Positions 29,905 to 38,574 of a DNA stretch of 64,000 nt are shown here, piece by piece. Location of the stretch: positions 53,847-117,846 of the forward strand of contig CAOPES010000007.1 in assembly GCA_948502395.1 (NCBI GenBank), written 5' to 3'. The notes beneath the pieces are model-generated. The model saw only the letters and a program-made list of their open reading frames with translations. It ran no database searches and was not told the origin of the DNA. The first letter of the stretch is position 1. The number at the start of each line of letters is the position of its first letter. This stretch comes from an uncultured Clostridia bacterium. GTDB taxonomy: Bacteria > Bacillota > Clostridia > TANB77 > CAG-508. The translations under genes were made by a program, and so were the position numbers.

Positions 29905-30561
29905 ATGGGAAAACATGCAGTAGAAAGGCATGAAGGAAGAAAAAGAACTACAAAAAGAAAACAACAACGTGGAACTAAATTAAAAAGTGTAACTATAAGC
30001 TTTATACTATTACTTTGTATTATAGTAGGAGTATCAATTAGTCTTTTTGCTTCAGGAAATAAAAGAAAAGTAGATGAAACAATAAATAGTTGCTTAGTGG
30101 CAATCAAAGAAAATAAGGAAGAAGAAGCTAATAAATACATAGATTATGGAGAATTACTTTGCAGTATAGATGATATTTTTACTAGTAGAGATAATGAAGA
30201 AGTCAAAAATGTGGAAAAAGAATTATTCAAAAACATTGAATGGAAAGTTGAAAATATAGAAGTAGAAAAAGACACAGCAACAGCAGTTGTAGAAGTAAAA
30301 AATAAAGACTTTAAATATGTAATAACAAGGTGGATGAAAGAAATTGTAGTTTCAAAATCTGTACAAAAAGAAGTTACAAACGAATTATTACTACAAAAAT
30401 TAGAAAAGTCTCTTAAAGAAGAAACAACAATGAAAACAGAAATAAAGAAAATAACACTAAATAAAAATGAAGAACAATGGAAAATACAAGTTAATGAAGA
30501 ATTAAGAGATTTAATCTATCCAGGAATAGACAGTGTAATTACAGGATTAAGCACTAAATAA
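29905..30561 (+). CDS. Membrane-anchored protein of unknown function
   Basis: The 218-aa protein has a strongly basic N-terminal tail (residues 1-28) and one membrane helix (about 30-50, FILLLCIIVGVSISLFA). The extracytoplasmic domain resembles the NTF2-like/DUF4878 type: a helical start (VDETINSCLVAIKENKEEEA) followed by strands ending in EEQWKIQVNEELRD. The fold assignment is only an impression. GGGGGAAG precedes ATG 29905. It lies between two terminators, so it is a single-gene unit. Confidence 0.75.
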   Translation: MGKHAVERHEGRKRTTKRKQQRGTKLKSVTISFILLLCIIVGVSISLFASGNKRKVDETINSCLVAIKENKEEEANKYIDYGELLCSIDDIFTSRDNEEVKNVEKELFKNIEWKVENIEVEKDTATAVVEVKNKDFKYVITRWMKEIVVSKSVQKEVTNELLLQKLEKSLKEETTMKTEIKKITLNKNEEQWKIQVNEELRDLIYPGIDSVITGLSTK

Positions 30562-30573
30562 TATAACAAACAA

Positions 30574-30604
30574 AAAAGAAAGATTTTTAAAATCTTTCTT
30601 TTTA
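30574..30604. terminator. Bidirectional terminator between convergent genes
   Basis: AAAAAGAAAGATTT paired with AAATCTTTCTTTTT. It has a T-run on the + side and A-run on the other, separating the gene at 29905 from the minus-strand gene at 30627. Confidence 0.85.
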
Positions 30605-30626
30605 TCATATATATCTAAATTAAATT

Positions 30627-30791
30627 CTAAACAAATACATTTACAACGGTTAGTAAAGCTAAATAAAATAAAGTTTTTAAAGAAATACGAAATGTAGTTC
30701 TATATGCTTTTTTTATAACCATTAATCTGTGTTCTTTTCTTACTGTTAGTGCTAAACTAGTTGGCACTGGTATATATTCCTTAGTATTCAT
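30627..30791 (-). CDS. Small 54-aa protein, possibly membrane-associated
   Basis: A short minus-strand ORF from ATG 30791 to a TAG at 30627. AAGGAG lies 9 nt before the start and a consensus promoter at 30867-30895 would transcribe it. The peptide begins MNTKEYIPVPTSLALTVRKE, has a basic middle, and ends in a hydrophobic helix (FYLALLTVVNVFV). I do not recognise it. Promoter, ribosome-binding site and downstream terminator together make it a credible gene. Confidence 0.65.
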   Translation of the reverse strand: MNTKEYIPVPTSLALTVRKEHRLMVIKKAYRTTFRISLKTLFYLALLTVVNVFV

Positions 30792-30866
30792 AATAATCAA
30801 CTCCTTAGTCTTGTGTAAATTAAAAATTTAAGCTTTTGTAATAAAAAATTTATCTCTTATAAATTA

Positions 30867-30895
30867 AGTATAGAACAAAATATTACAAATGTCAA
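30867..30895 (-). promoter_or_regulatory. Consensus sigma-A promoter for the 54-aa gene
   Basis: On the minus strand, TTGACA (30895-30890), 17-nt spacer, TATACT (30872-30867). The surrounding DNA is rich in TGTAATATTT-like words in both orientations. Confidence 0.8.
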
Positions 30896-30970
30896 CACTT
30901 TTGTAACAAAAATGTAATAAAATTGTAATATTTGTTATGATTTTGTAAAAAAGAAGGCAAAAACCAGTAA

Positions 30971-31010
30971 AAAATTGCCAAAAAGGTCCGTCCCTACTGG
31001 CAATTTTTTT
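30971..31010 (+). repeat. Family A half-element followed by a T-run
   Basis: AAAATTGCCA / TGGCAATTTT 10-bp stem around the GGTCCGTCCC core, followed by T8. It looks like a terminator hairpin upstream of der, although no + strand gene ends directly before it. Only one arm of the usual double element is present. Confidence 0.8.
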
Positions 31011-31058
31011 TGTAATATGATATACTGTACACATCAAAAGTGAAAGGAAAAGAGATAA

Positions 31059-32402
31059 ATGTCAAAACCAATAGTAGCAATTATAGGAAAGCCAAATGTA
31101 GGAAAATCAACCTTCTTTAATTATTTAGCAGGAACAAGAATATCAATAGTACAAGACACACCAGGAGTTACAAGAGACAGAATATATGCAGAAACAAATT
31201 GGAGAGGTAGAAACTTCACATTAATAGATACAGGCGGAATAGAGCCAGACTCAGAAGATATCATATTATCACAAATGAGAGAGCAAGCAAATTTAGCGAT
31301 AGCAATGGCAGATGTAATAATATTTGTAACAGATATAAGACAAGGAGTAACAGCAGCAGACCAAGAAATTGCGCTTATGTTAAAAAAATCAGGCAAAAAA
31401 ATAGTTTTAGTATGTAACAAAGCAGACAATTTTGAAAAAGATAGAAATGAAATATATGAATTTTACAATTTAGGAATAGGAGAGCCATTCCCAATTTCAG
31501 CAACAAATGCACTAGGTATTGGTGATGTTTTAGACGAGATATACGAAGGTTTCCCACCAAAAACAGAAAATGAAGATGAAGATACAGAGATAAAAGTAGC
31601 AGTAATAGGAAAGCCAAATGTAGGAAAATCATCATTAATAAACAAAATTCTAGGAGAAAACAGAACAATAGTAAGTGATATTGCAGGAACAACAAGAGAT
31701 GCAATAGATACAAAGTTTGAAAATGAAACAGGAAAATATGTATTAATAGATACAGCAGGAATAAGAAGAAAAAGCAAGGTAAAAGAATCAATAGAAAAAT
31801 TCAGTATAATGAGAACTTTACTTGCAGTTGAAAGAGCAGATGTATGTTTAATGATGATAGACGCAACACAAGGTGTAACAGACCAAGACGCAAAAATTGC
31901 AGGTGAAGCACACGAAGCTGGAAAAGGTGTAATAATTGTTGTTAACAAATGGGACGCAGTTGAAAAAGAGACTGGAACATTAGAACAATACAAAAAAGAA
32001 GTATATGAGAAATTAAAATATTTATCATATGCACCAATAATATTCATATCAGCAAAAACAGGTCAAAGAGTTAACAAATTATTTGATTTAATAAACCACG
32101 TAGCAGAACAAAACTCATTAAGAATATCAACATCAGTATTAAATCAAGTAATAAATGAAGCAATTGCAATAGTTCAACCACCAACGGATAAAGGAAAAAG
32201 ACTAAAAATATTTTATGGAACACAAGCTTCAACAAGACCACCAACATTCGTAATATTTGTAAATAGCAAGGAACTATTCCACTTTTCTTATGAAAGATAT
32301 TTAGTAAATCAAATAAGAAAAGAATTTGGATTAGAAGGGACACCAGTAAGGATAATTGCTAGAGAGAAAACTGATAAAGAAGTTGAAAAAGGAGGATTTT
32401 AA
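31059..32402 (+). CDS. der: Ribosome-assembly GTPase Der (EngA)
   Basis: Essential tandem GTPase for 50S subunit maturation. The 447-aa protein carries two GTPase domains. The first has GKPNVGKSTFFN near residue 9, DTGGI, and NKAD. The second has GKPNVGKSSLIN near 184, DTAGI and NKWD. A C-terminal KH-like domain follows (RPPTFVIFVNSKELFHFSYERYL). Length is normal. The stop codon abuts the plsY start, so the two are translationally coupled. Shine-Dalgarno GAAAGGAAAAG. Confidence 0.97.
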   Translation: MSKPIVAIIGKPNVGKSTFFNYLAGTRISIVQDTPGVTRDRIYAETNWRGRNFTLIDTGGIEPDSEDIILSQMREQANLAIAMADVIIFVTDIRQGVTAADQEIALMLKKSGKKIVLVCNKADNFEKDRNEIYEFYNLGIGEPFPISATNALGIGDVLDEIYEGFPPKTENEDEDTEIKVAVIGKPNVGKSSLINKILGENRTIVSDIAGTTRDAIDTKFENETGKYVLIDTAGIRRKSKVKESIEKFSIMRTLLAVERADVCLMMIDATQGVTDQDAKIAGEAHEAGKGVIIVVNKWDAVEKETGTLEQYKKEVYEKLKYLSYAPIIFISAKTGQRVNKLFDLINHVAEQNSLRISTSVLNQVINEAIAIVQPPTDKGKRLKIFYGTQASTRPPTFVIFVNSKELFHFSYERYLVNQIRKEFGLEGTPVRIIAREKTDKEVEKGGF

Positions 32403-33044
32403 ATGTTTGTATATATAATAATGGGAGTAATAGCATACTTGATAGGAAGTATAAATTTTTCTGTAATTTTAAGTAAGAAAATGGCAGGATTTGATATAAG
32501 AGAAAAAGGAAGTGGAAATGCAGGTTCAACAAATATGTTAAGAAGTGTTGGCAAAAAAGCAGCAGCACTAACACTTGTATGTGACATCTTAAAAGGAGTT
32601 GTTTCAATTTCAATTGCAATGATTTTAGGAAATATAATTCAAAGTTTAGACAAAGAACTATTAGTACAAATAGCTGGAATAGCAGTAGTTGTAGGACATA
32701 CATTCCCAATATTCTTTGGATTTAAAGGTGGAAAAGGTGTAGCAACATCATTAGGAGTTTTAATTTTAAGCAACTGGCAAATAGGGCTAATTTGCTTAGT
32801 ATTTGCATTAGTATTAATGGCTCTTACAAGAATGGTATCATTAGGTTCTTGTGCAGCAGCTGTACTATTCCCAGTGTTAACACTATTTATAAATGACAAT
32901 TACACAGTTTTATCAGAAGGAAAAAACGGAAATGTTTATTTTATTTATAGTGTAATATTAGCAATCATAGTGTTATATAATCATAGAAGTAATATAAAAA
33001 GAATTTTAAATGGAACAGAAAACAAATTAAGTTTCAAAAAATAA
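32403..33044 (+). CDS. plsY: Glycerol-3-phosphate acyltransferase PlsY
   Basis: Integral membrane enzyme that transfers an acyl group from acyl-phosphate to glycerol-3-phosphate, the first step of phospholipid synthesis. The 213-aa protein has about five membrane helices. Its three conserved loops are GSGNAGSTNMLR near residue 36, the Gly-rich FKGGKGVATSLGV near 108 and the late YNHRSNIKR. ATG directly follows the der stop codon, with GGAGGATT inside the end of der as ribosome-binding site. gpsA, supplying the substrate, is next. Confidence 0.95.
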   Translation: MFVYIIMGVIAYLIGSINFSVILSKKMAGFDIREKGSGNAGSTNMLRSVGKKAAALTLVCDILKGVVSISIAMILGNIIQSLDKELLVQIAGIAVVVGHTFPIFFGFKGGKGVATSLGVLILSNWQIGLICLVFALVLMALTRMVSLGSCAAAVLFPVLTLFINDNYTVLSEGKNGNVYFIYSVILAIIVLYNHRSNIKRILNGTENKLSFKK

Positions 33045-33063
33045 AGAATAGGAGAAAGTTCAA

Positions 33064-34047
33064 ATGAAAAATATAGCAATTATCGGAAGTGGAAGCTGGG
33101 GAGTAGCCTTAGCAATACATTTAGCAAACAACCATAACAATGTAAAATTATGGTCATTTAATGAAGAAGAAAAAAGACTAATAAATGAAGAAAAAAAATG
33201 CAAATTTTTGCCTAATGCAGTAATACCAGAAAATGTAGAATGTTTTTGTGACTTTGAAAAAGTAATAAAAGATGCAGATTATATATTACATGTAACACCA
33301 TCAAAATTCACAAGAGAAACATTTAAACAATATAAACAATATGTAGGAAACAAACCAGTTATAATATGTTCAAAAGGTTTCGAAAAAGAAACATTGAAAA
33401 CATTAGATGAAGTAATATTAGACGAATTACCAACAGCAAGAGTAGGAGCATTGAGCGGACCTAGTCACGCAGAAGAAGTATCAATTGCAGTTCCAACAGT
33501 ATTAGTAATGGCATCAAAAGAAGATGAAGTTATAGATTTAGTACAAGAAACATTTATGTCAGAAACAATGAGAATATACACATCAAAAGACGTAAAAGGT
33601 GTAGAACTAGGCGGAGCTTTAAAAAACATAATAGCTTTTTGTGCAGGAGTTGCAGCTGGAATAGGCCTAGGAGATAATAGCTTTGCAGGATTAATAACAA
33701 GAGGATTAGGAGAAATTGCAAGACTAGGAGTAGAATTAGGCGGACAAAAAGAGACATTCTATGGTTTAAGTGGATTAGGAGACTTAATAGTAACTTGCCT
33801 TAGCGAACATAGCAGAAATAGAAGAGCTGGAAAATTAATAGGACAAGGGAAAACATTAGAAGAAGCAAGAAAAGAAGTTGGAATGGTAATTGAAAGTATA
33901 GACAATATTGATGTAGCTTATGAATTAGGAAAACAAAAAAATGCATATATGCCAATAATTGAAACAGTATATAATGTCATTTACAATGGTTTAGACCCAA
34001 AAGAAGCTGTAAAAGATTTAATGACAAGAGACAAAAAAAGTGAATAA
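33064..34047 (+). CDS. gpsA: NAD(P)-dependent glycerol-3-phosphate dehydrogenase
   Basis: Reduces dihydroxyacetone phosphate to glycerol-3-phosphate, the substrate of PlsY encoded just upstream. The 327-aa protein has the Rossmann motif IIGSGSWGVALA at the N-terminus, CSKGFE, SGPSHAEEV, the catalytic Lys in GGALKNIIAFCAG and the conserved GLGDLIVTC and RNRRAG. Ordinary length. GGAGAAAG is the Shine-Dalgarno. Confidence 0.97.
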   Translation: MKNIAIIGSGSWGVALAIHLANNHNNVKLWSFNEEEKRLINEEKKCKFLPNAVIPENVECFCDFEKVIKDADYILHVTPSKFTRETFKQYKQYVGNKPVIICSKGFEKETLKTLDEVILDELPTARVGALSGPSHAEEVSIAVPTVLVMASKEDEVIDLVQETFMSETMRIYTSKDVKGVELGGALKNIIAFCAGVAAGIGLGDNSFAGLITRGLGEIARLGVELGGQKETFYGLSGLGDLIVTCLSEHSRNRRAGKLIGQGKTLEEARKEVGMVIESIDNIDVAYELGKQKNAYMPIIETVYNVIYNGLDPKEAVKDLMTRDKKSE

Positions 34048-34163
34048 TTTTGAGAATATTTAACAATAATAAGAACAATAAAATGCATTTTTTATAGAAT
34101 AAAATAGAACACTTAAATAAAGGCAATATAAAATTCTATAAAGTTGGAAAGAAGGGAAGAAAG

Positions 34164-34829
34164 ATGGATTTTTTTGATAAAATAGGTAAAAAAGCTTCAG
34201 AAGCCTATAAAATGACAGCAGATAAAACAGGAAAATTAGCAAAAGAAACAAAACTAAAATTAAAAATGGGTGAACTAAAAGCACAAATAAACGATGTATA
34301 TGAAGAAATTGGAAAAAGAGTATATGAAAAACATATAAGAGAAAGCGACGAAACAGCAGAACAAGAAATTGAAGAAAAATGTGTTAAAATTGATGTTCTT
34401 AGTGACGAAATAGAAAGTTTGTTAAAAGAGTGTATGGAATTAAATAACAAGAAACAATGTCAACAATGCCATACAGAAATAGAAAAAGAAGCAAAATTTT
34501 GCAAACATTGTGGAGCAAAACAAGAAGAACCAGCAAAAGAACCTGAAATACTAGAAGTTCAGGTAGTAGAAACGGTTGAAGTCACAGAGAATAATGGCGA
34601 AGTTGAACAAGAAAAAGATGAGAATGTAGAAAAATCAGAGCAAGGAAAAGATGAAAATACAGATTTAGAAAATAAAGACGAAAAAAATATAGAAAATAAC
34701 TTAGAAGAAACTGTGGCAGTGGAATCAGACGTAGAAGCCAACAGAAAAAATACAGAAAAAGAAAACAAAAATTTAGAAAAAACAGTAGAAATTGAATCAA
34801 ACGTAGAGTTAGAAGAAAAACAAGACTAA
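34164..34829 (+). CDS. Coiled-coil zinc-ribbon protein with acidic tail
   Basis: The 221-aa protein starts with amphipathic Lys-rich helices (MDFFDKIGKKASEAYKMTAD) and a coiled coil. A zinc ribbon follows, with Cys99, Cys102, Cys113 and Cys116 (CQQCHTE and CKHCGAK). The long C-terminal tail is almost entirely Glu, Asp, Asn, Lys and Val. Similar architectures are widespread in Clostridia without assigned function. It lies alone between gpsA and dtd. Confidence 0.75.
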   Translation: MDFFDKIGKKASEAYKMTADKTGKLAKETKLKLKMGELKAQINDVYEEIGKRVYEKHIRESDETAEQEIEEKCVKIDVLSDEIESLLKECMELNNKKQCQQCHTEIEKEAKFCKHCGAKQEEPAKEPEILEVQVVETVEVTENNGEVEQEKDENVEKSEQGKDENTDLENKDEKNIENNLEETVAVESDVEANRKNTEKENKNLEKTVEIESNVELEEKQD

Positions 34830-34851
34830 AAACTAAAAATCAAAACAAAAT

Positions 34852-34871
34852 AAGGCGGAGAAATCCGTCTT
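34852..34871 (+). terminator. Short hairpin before dtd
   Basis: AAGGCGGA / TCCGTCTT, 8-bp stem (one G-U pair) with a GAAA tetraloop. No long T-run, so a weak terminator or an mRNA structure. Confidence 0.4.
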
Positions 34872-34904
34872 AAATCATATAAAAGTAAAAGGAGAAAAAG
34901 CAAA

Positions 34905-35345
34905 GTGAAATTAGTAGTACAAAGAGTAAAAAAAGCACAAGTAGAAGTAGAACAAAAAATAGTAGGAAAAATAGAAAGCGGATTTCTAGTTTTACTAGGA
35001 GTAACACATAAAGATACAACAGAACAAGCAGATTACTTAGTAAAAAAACTATGTAATTTAAGAGTATTTTCAGACGAAAATGATAAAATGAATTTAAGCA
35101 TAAAAGACGTAAAAGGAGAATTATTAATAGTATCACAATTCACACTATATGCAAATTGTCAAGACGGAAACAGACCATCATTTACAAATGCAGCAAAGCC
35201 AGAACAAGCAAATGAATTATACGAATACTTTTGTCAAAAATGTGAAGATAATGGAATAAAGGTAGAAAAGGGAATTTTTGGAGCAGATATGAAAGTTAGT
35301 TTATTAAATGACGGACCAGTAACAATAATATTAGAAAGAGAATAG
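34905..35345 (+). CDS. dtd: D-aminoacyl-tRNA deacylase
   Basis: Removes D-amino acids and glycine mischarged on tRNAs. The 146-aa protein has the active-site SQFTLYANC near residue 78, NRPSFTNAAKPE and the cross-subunit Gly-Pro motif NDGPVTIILE at the end. The start codon is GTG 34905, supported by AAGGAGAAAAAG upstream and by the family N-terminus KLVVQRVKKAQVEV. A family A element follows immediately after the stop. Confidence 0.95.
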   Translation: MKLVVQRVKKAQVEVEQKIVGKIESGFLVLLGVTHKDTTEQADYLVKKLCNLRVFSDENDKMNLSIKDVKGELLIVSQFTLYANCQDGNRPSFTNAAKPEQANELYEYFCQKCEDNGIKVEKGIFGADMKVSLLNDGPVTIILERE

Positions 35346-35413
35346 AAATTGCCACTAGGGACGGTCCTTAATGGCAATTTATTGCCAAAAAGGTCCGTCC
35401 CTAGTGGCAATTT
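35346..35413. repeat. Family A palindromic element between convergent genes
   Basis: Full double-armed element (AAATTGCCACTAGGGACGG... and its complement) filling exactly the gap between the dtd stop and the stop of the minus-strand gene. It can serve as a bidirectional terminator. Confidence 0.9.
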
Positions 35414-35695
35414 TTAATATGGAAATCGCTCAAATAGATATTTTATAATGTCATCGGTATTTTCAGATGTGATTTGAATGAATATATCTTTATCTAAACA
35501 AATCCACATAGATAAATTGAAGTCGTCAGAATTATCGCTATATGCTCCGATTAAATCGGCTAATTCTACTGGGTTTTTGTATTCTTTTTCCCATTTTAAA
35601 TGGTTTTCAATTTCTAAATTTGTGTTATAAAAACTGCTTAGAAATCTATTTAGTTCTCCTTTTTTCTTACTATATAAGTTTATTTTGGCTACCAT
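35414..35695 (-). CDS. Small protein of unknown function (93 aa)
   Basis: Minus-strand ORF starting at ATG 35695 with AAAAGGAG just upstream on that strand. The product is acidic and soluble, with alternating helix and strand patterns (AKINLYSKKKGELNRFLSSFY, FNLSMWICLDKDIFIQITSE). It resembles small proteins found near toxin or immunity genes, but that is only an impression. No family recognised. It faces the rnpB-side gene at 35804 divergently. Confidence 0.7.
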   Translation of the reverse strand: MVAKINLYSKKKGELNRFLSSFYNTNLEIENHLKWEKEYKNPVELADLIGAYSDNSDDFNLSMWICLDKDIFIQITSENTDDIIKYLFERFPY

Positions 35696-35803
35696 TTTTA
35701 TCTCCTTTTTATTAGTATTTATAATAAATAAAATTTTATACTAAGAATAAAGTAAAATAAAAATGTAAATACTAGAAAAAAGAGAAAATGGAGGTCAAAG
35801 ATA

Positions 35804-36754
35804 TTGAAAAAATTCAAAAAAATATCATATATAGTATTAATAATCATAATAGCAATATTGCTAGTAGTAATATACTCAACGATATCAACAGGGAGCAGTA
35901 AAAACGAAAAAAGCAAAGCATTAGCGGAAGTTGAATTTCTAGAAATGAAACTTGAAACAATGCTAAATCAAATGAACAACATAGAAACAAGAAACTATGA
36001 TGTAAGTGTAAGTGAAATATCAAAACAAAAACAATCACAGCAAAGTGGTGGGACATCAGAAGCAGAAAGCTCAGAAGAAGGTGCAAATGGTGGTGGAAGT
36101 TCAAAGCAAGGAAAATCAAGTGAAGGAGAGCAAGGAAACGACACAAAAAAACAAGAAAGCAGTAGCTCTGGAAATTCACAAAGCTCAGAAACAAGCAAGA
36201 AGTTTGAGCTAGATCCAATAGGAGTACTAAGTACGGCACAAGAAGTAAAATGGGATAACATAAAAAATGAAATAGAAATTTTATATTCTTCGATTCCAAC
36301 AATTACATTGGACTTATACCAATTAAATGTTTCCCAAGAAGATGTTTTAGGATTTAACAAAGAATTTGATACATTAACAACAATTGTAAAGAGCGAAAAT
36401 AAAGAAGAAGCACTAGCTTCATTATCTAAACTTTATGAATTTATTCCAAAATTTTTACAAAATGCAACAGATGATGAAGTAGATAAAGTTATAGCAAATA
36501 CCAAAAATGATATATTTAAAGCATATTCAAAACTCGACTCAAAAAATTGGGAAGAGATTGGAACAGATACAAAACAAGCAATTGATAAATTTTCTAAATT
36601 GTTATCAAGTACAAATGTAGAGCAAAACAAGCAATATAAAATAAGTAAAACTTTTGTTATGATAAATGAGCTACAAAATGCAGTTGAAGTAGAAGATGAA
36701 TCAGTTTTTTTAATAAAATATAAAAATATACTGGAAGAAATGAATAATATATGA
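35804..36754 (+). CDS. Membrane-anchored protein of unknown function
   Basis: The 316-aa protein starts at TTG 35804, supported by GGAGGT about 10 nt upstream. It has one N-terminal membrane helix (about 7-26, ISYIVLIIIIAILLVVIYS). A Ser/Gly/Glu/Gln-rich linker (about 70-130) follows, then a helical C-terminal domain (VKWDNIKNEIEILYSS to the end). No family recognised. It ends 13 nt before the RNase P RNA. Confidence 0.7.
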   Translation: MKKFKKISYIVLIIIIAILLVVIYSTISTGSSKNEKSKALAEVEFLEMKLETMLNQMNNIETRNYDVSVSEISKQKQSQQSGGTSEAESSEEGANGGGSSKQGKSSEGEQGNDTKKQESSSSGNSQSSETSKKFELDPIGVLSTAQEVKWDNIKNEIEILYSSIPTITLDLYQLNVSQEDVLGFNKEFDTLTTIVKSENKEEALASLSKLYEFIPKFLQNATDDEVDKVIANTKNDIFKAYSKLDSKNWEEIGTDTKQAIDKFSKLLSSTNVEQNKQYKISKTFVMINELQNAVEVEDESVFLIKYKNILEEMNNI

Positions 36755-36767
36755 TAAAATATAAAGT

Positions 36768-37132
36768 AGAGTAAATTAAATAGTCGCTGGTAAATTCCGA
36801 AAGGAACTACGAGAGGAAAGTCCGGGCTCCATAGAGCAAAGATGCTAGATAACGTCTAGTGAGGGTGACCTTAAGGAAAGTGCAACAGAAAATAACCGCC
36901 TTCGTACAGAGTTTGTTCTGACACGAGGTAAGGGTGAAAAGGCGAGGTAAGAGCTCACCGCTGTTATAGTGATATAACAGGTCAGTGCAAACCCCATCTG
37001 GAGCAACACCTAACAAAGAAGATTAAGCCTGCTCGGCACCTTCTTGAATTGCGTGGCTTGAAGTATATAGCAATATATACTCTAGATAAATGACTATTTT
37101 AAAAGACAGAACCCGGCTTACAGATTTACTCT
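36768..37132 (+). ncRNA. rnpB: RNase P RNA
   Basis: Catalytic RNA of RNase P, which matures the 5' ends of tRNAs. The diagnostic conserved blocks are present: GAGGAAAGTCCGGGCTC near 36813 and ACAGAACCCGGCTTACA near 37106, plus the internal AGGGTGA and GCAAACCCC blocks. P1 is formed by AGAGTAAAT (36768-36776) with ATTTACTCT (37124-37132). Ends are set by this helix and may differ by a few bases. A terminator follows at 37148. Confidence 0.95.
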
Positions 37133-37147
37133 ATATAAAAACAATTC

Positions 37148-37178
37148 AAAATTGATATATTTAATATATCAATTTTTT
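37148..37178 (+). terminator. Terminator after rnpB
   Basis: AAATTGATATATT / AATATATCAATTT stem followed by TTT. Confidence 0.8.
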
Positions 37179-37276
37179 GTATTTTAATGTCAAATAATGT
37201 TGATAAAAAGCAAGATTTAGTATATAATGATAGCGATTAATGAAACAAAAGAAATAATAAACAAAGGAAGATAATA

Positions 37277-38557
37277 ATGAATGAAGAAATAACGAAAGCA
37301 AGAAAGCAAAACTTAAAGTTATATGCAATGTATAGAGCAATATCTTTAGATTTAATTTTTTACTATGCAATAGAGTATTTATTCTTAACAGAAGTAAAAC
37401 ACCTAAATCCATCTAGTGTAATATTAGGAAATGCATTTTATGCAACATTTATGGTAATATTACAAATACCAGCAAGTGTAATAGTAGATAGAGTTGGAAC
37501 AAAAAGATGTACAGTAATTGCAAACATATTTAATATGATATTCATATTTTTAGTCCTAAACACATCAAATCTACAAACACTAATATTAGCACAATTTGTT
37601 AGTTCATTATGTTTCTCTTTAAAAAATGTATCAGACAAAGCATTAATACAATACACAATTCCAGAAACAAAGAAAAAAGGAGAAATATTCTCTAAACTAG
37701 AAGGAGAAGGAACAAAAAACTACTATATAATAAATGCAATAACATCACTGCTATCAGGATTTTTATACATAGTAAATCCATATGCACCAATGATATGTTC
37801 TTTACTAGTAGCAGCATTAGCAACATTCATTTCACTAGGATTTGTTGATATACAAGAACTAAAACACGAAAAAACAGAGAAAAAGAAAACAACTGAATAC
37901 TTCTCGGAATTAAAAGATGTCTTAAAATTTATTATAAATTCACAAAGATTAAGAAGTTTATTCTTATATAGTGGAATATGTTGGGGAATATACAACCTAG
38001 TAAATACATACAGAAGTAGTTTGTTAGTAGATATAAATGTACCACCAGAACTTATTACAGCAATAGCTGCAATAGCAGGAGTTGCATCAGCAATAGGATC
38101 TAAACAGCAACTAAGAATACATAAAAAATTTAGAAACAAATCATTAAGCTTTTTATTAATTATACTTACAGTAGGAACACTAGTTGCAGGAATAGTAGGA
38201 TTATTTAATATCTCATATGCCATAGCAGTTACAATAGTCACAATATGTTTCGTATTTATCAATTTTGCAAAAGGAGTATATGAAGTACTAACAAGCAGAT
38301 ATTTGAGCAATTTTACAACAGAAAAAGAATTAACACAAATATATGCAATAGATGAAACTTGTAGAAATGGGTTAAGAGCTATATTAGGATTTTTAGGTTC
38401 ATATTTATTAGAAATAACAAGTGCAGCAAACTCACTTATTTTAGTAGGAATAATGATGGTAATTATAACTTGCAGTCTAATTAGCTACATGAAAACAAGA
38501 TTAGGATTAAAACCAGACGAATATGCAGAAAGTGAAATAAGAATAAAAAGGATGTAA
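37277..38557 (+). CDS. Major facilitator superfamily transporter
   Basis: The 426-aa integral membrane protein has about 12 hydrophobic helices. The MFS loop 2-3 signature appears in degenerate form as DRVGTKRCTVIANIF near residue 74, and a second basic loop follows near 270. The substrate cannot be told from sequence. Helices are rich in Ile and Ala. AAAGGAAG precedes ATG 37277, and the next gene starts 17 nt after its stop. Confidence 0.85.
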   Translation: MNEEITKARKQNLKLYAMYRAISLDLIFYYAIEYLFLTEVKHLNPSSVILGNAFYATFMVILQIPASVIVDRVGTKRCTVIANIFNMIFIFLVLNTSNLQTLILAQFVSSLCFSLKNVSDKALIQYTIPETKKKGEIFSKLEGEGTKNYYIINAITSLLSGFLYIVNPYAPMICSLLVAALATFISLGFVDIQELKHEKTEKKKTTEYFSELKDVLKFIINSQRLRSLFLYSGICWGIYNLVNTYRSSLLVDINVPPELITAIAAIAGVASAIGSKQQLRIHKKFRNKSLSFLLIILTVGTLVAGIVGLFNISYAIAVTIVTICFVFINFAKGVYEVLTSRYLSNFTTEKELTQIYAIDETCRNGLRAILGFLGSYLLEITSAANSLILVGIMMVIITCSLISYMKTRLGLKPDEYAESEIRIKRM

Positions 38558-38574
38558 AATAGGGGGACTATAAA

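Noticed and set aside
36807..37016. 69-aa ORF antisense to RNase P RNA
   Set aside because: It lies within the conserved rnpB sequence. No start signals.
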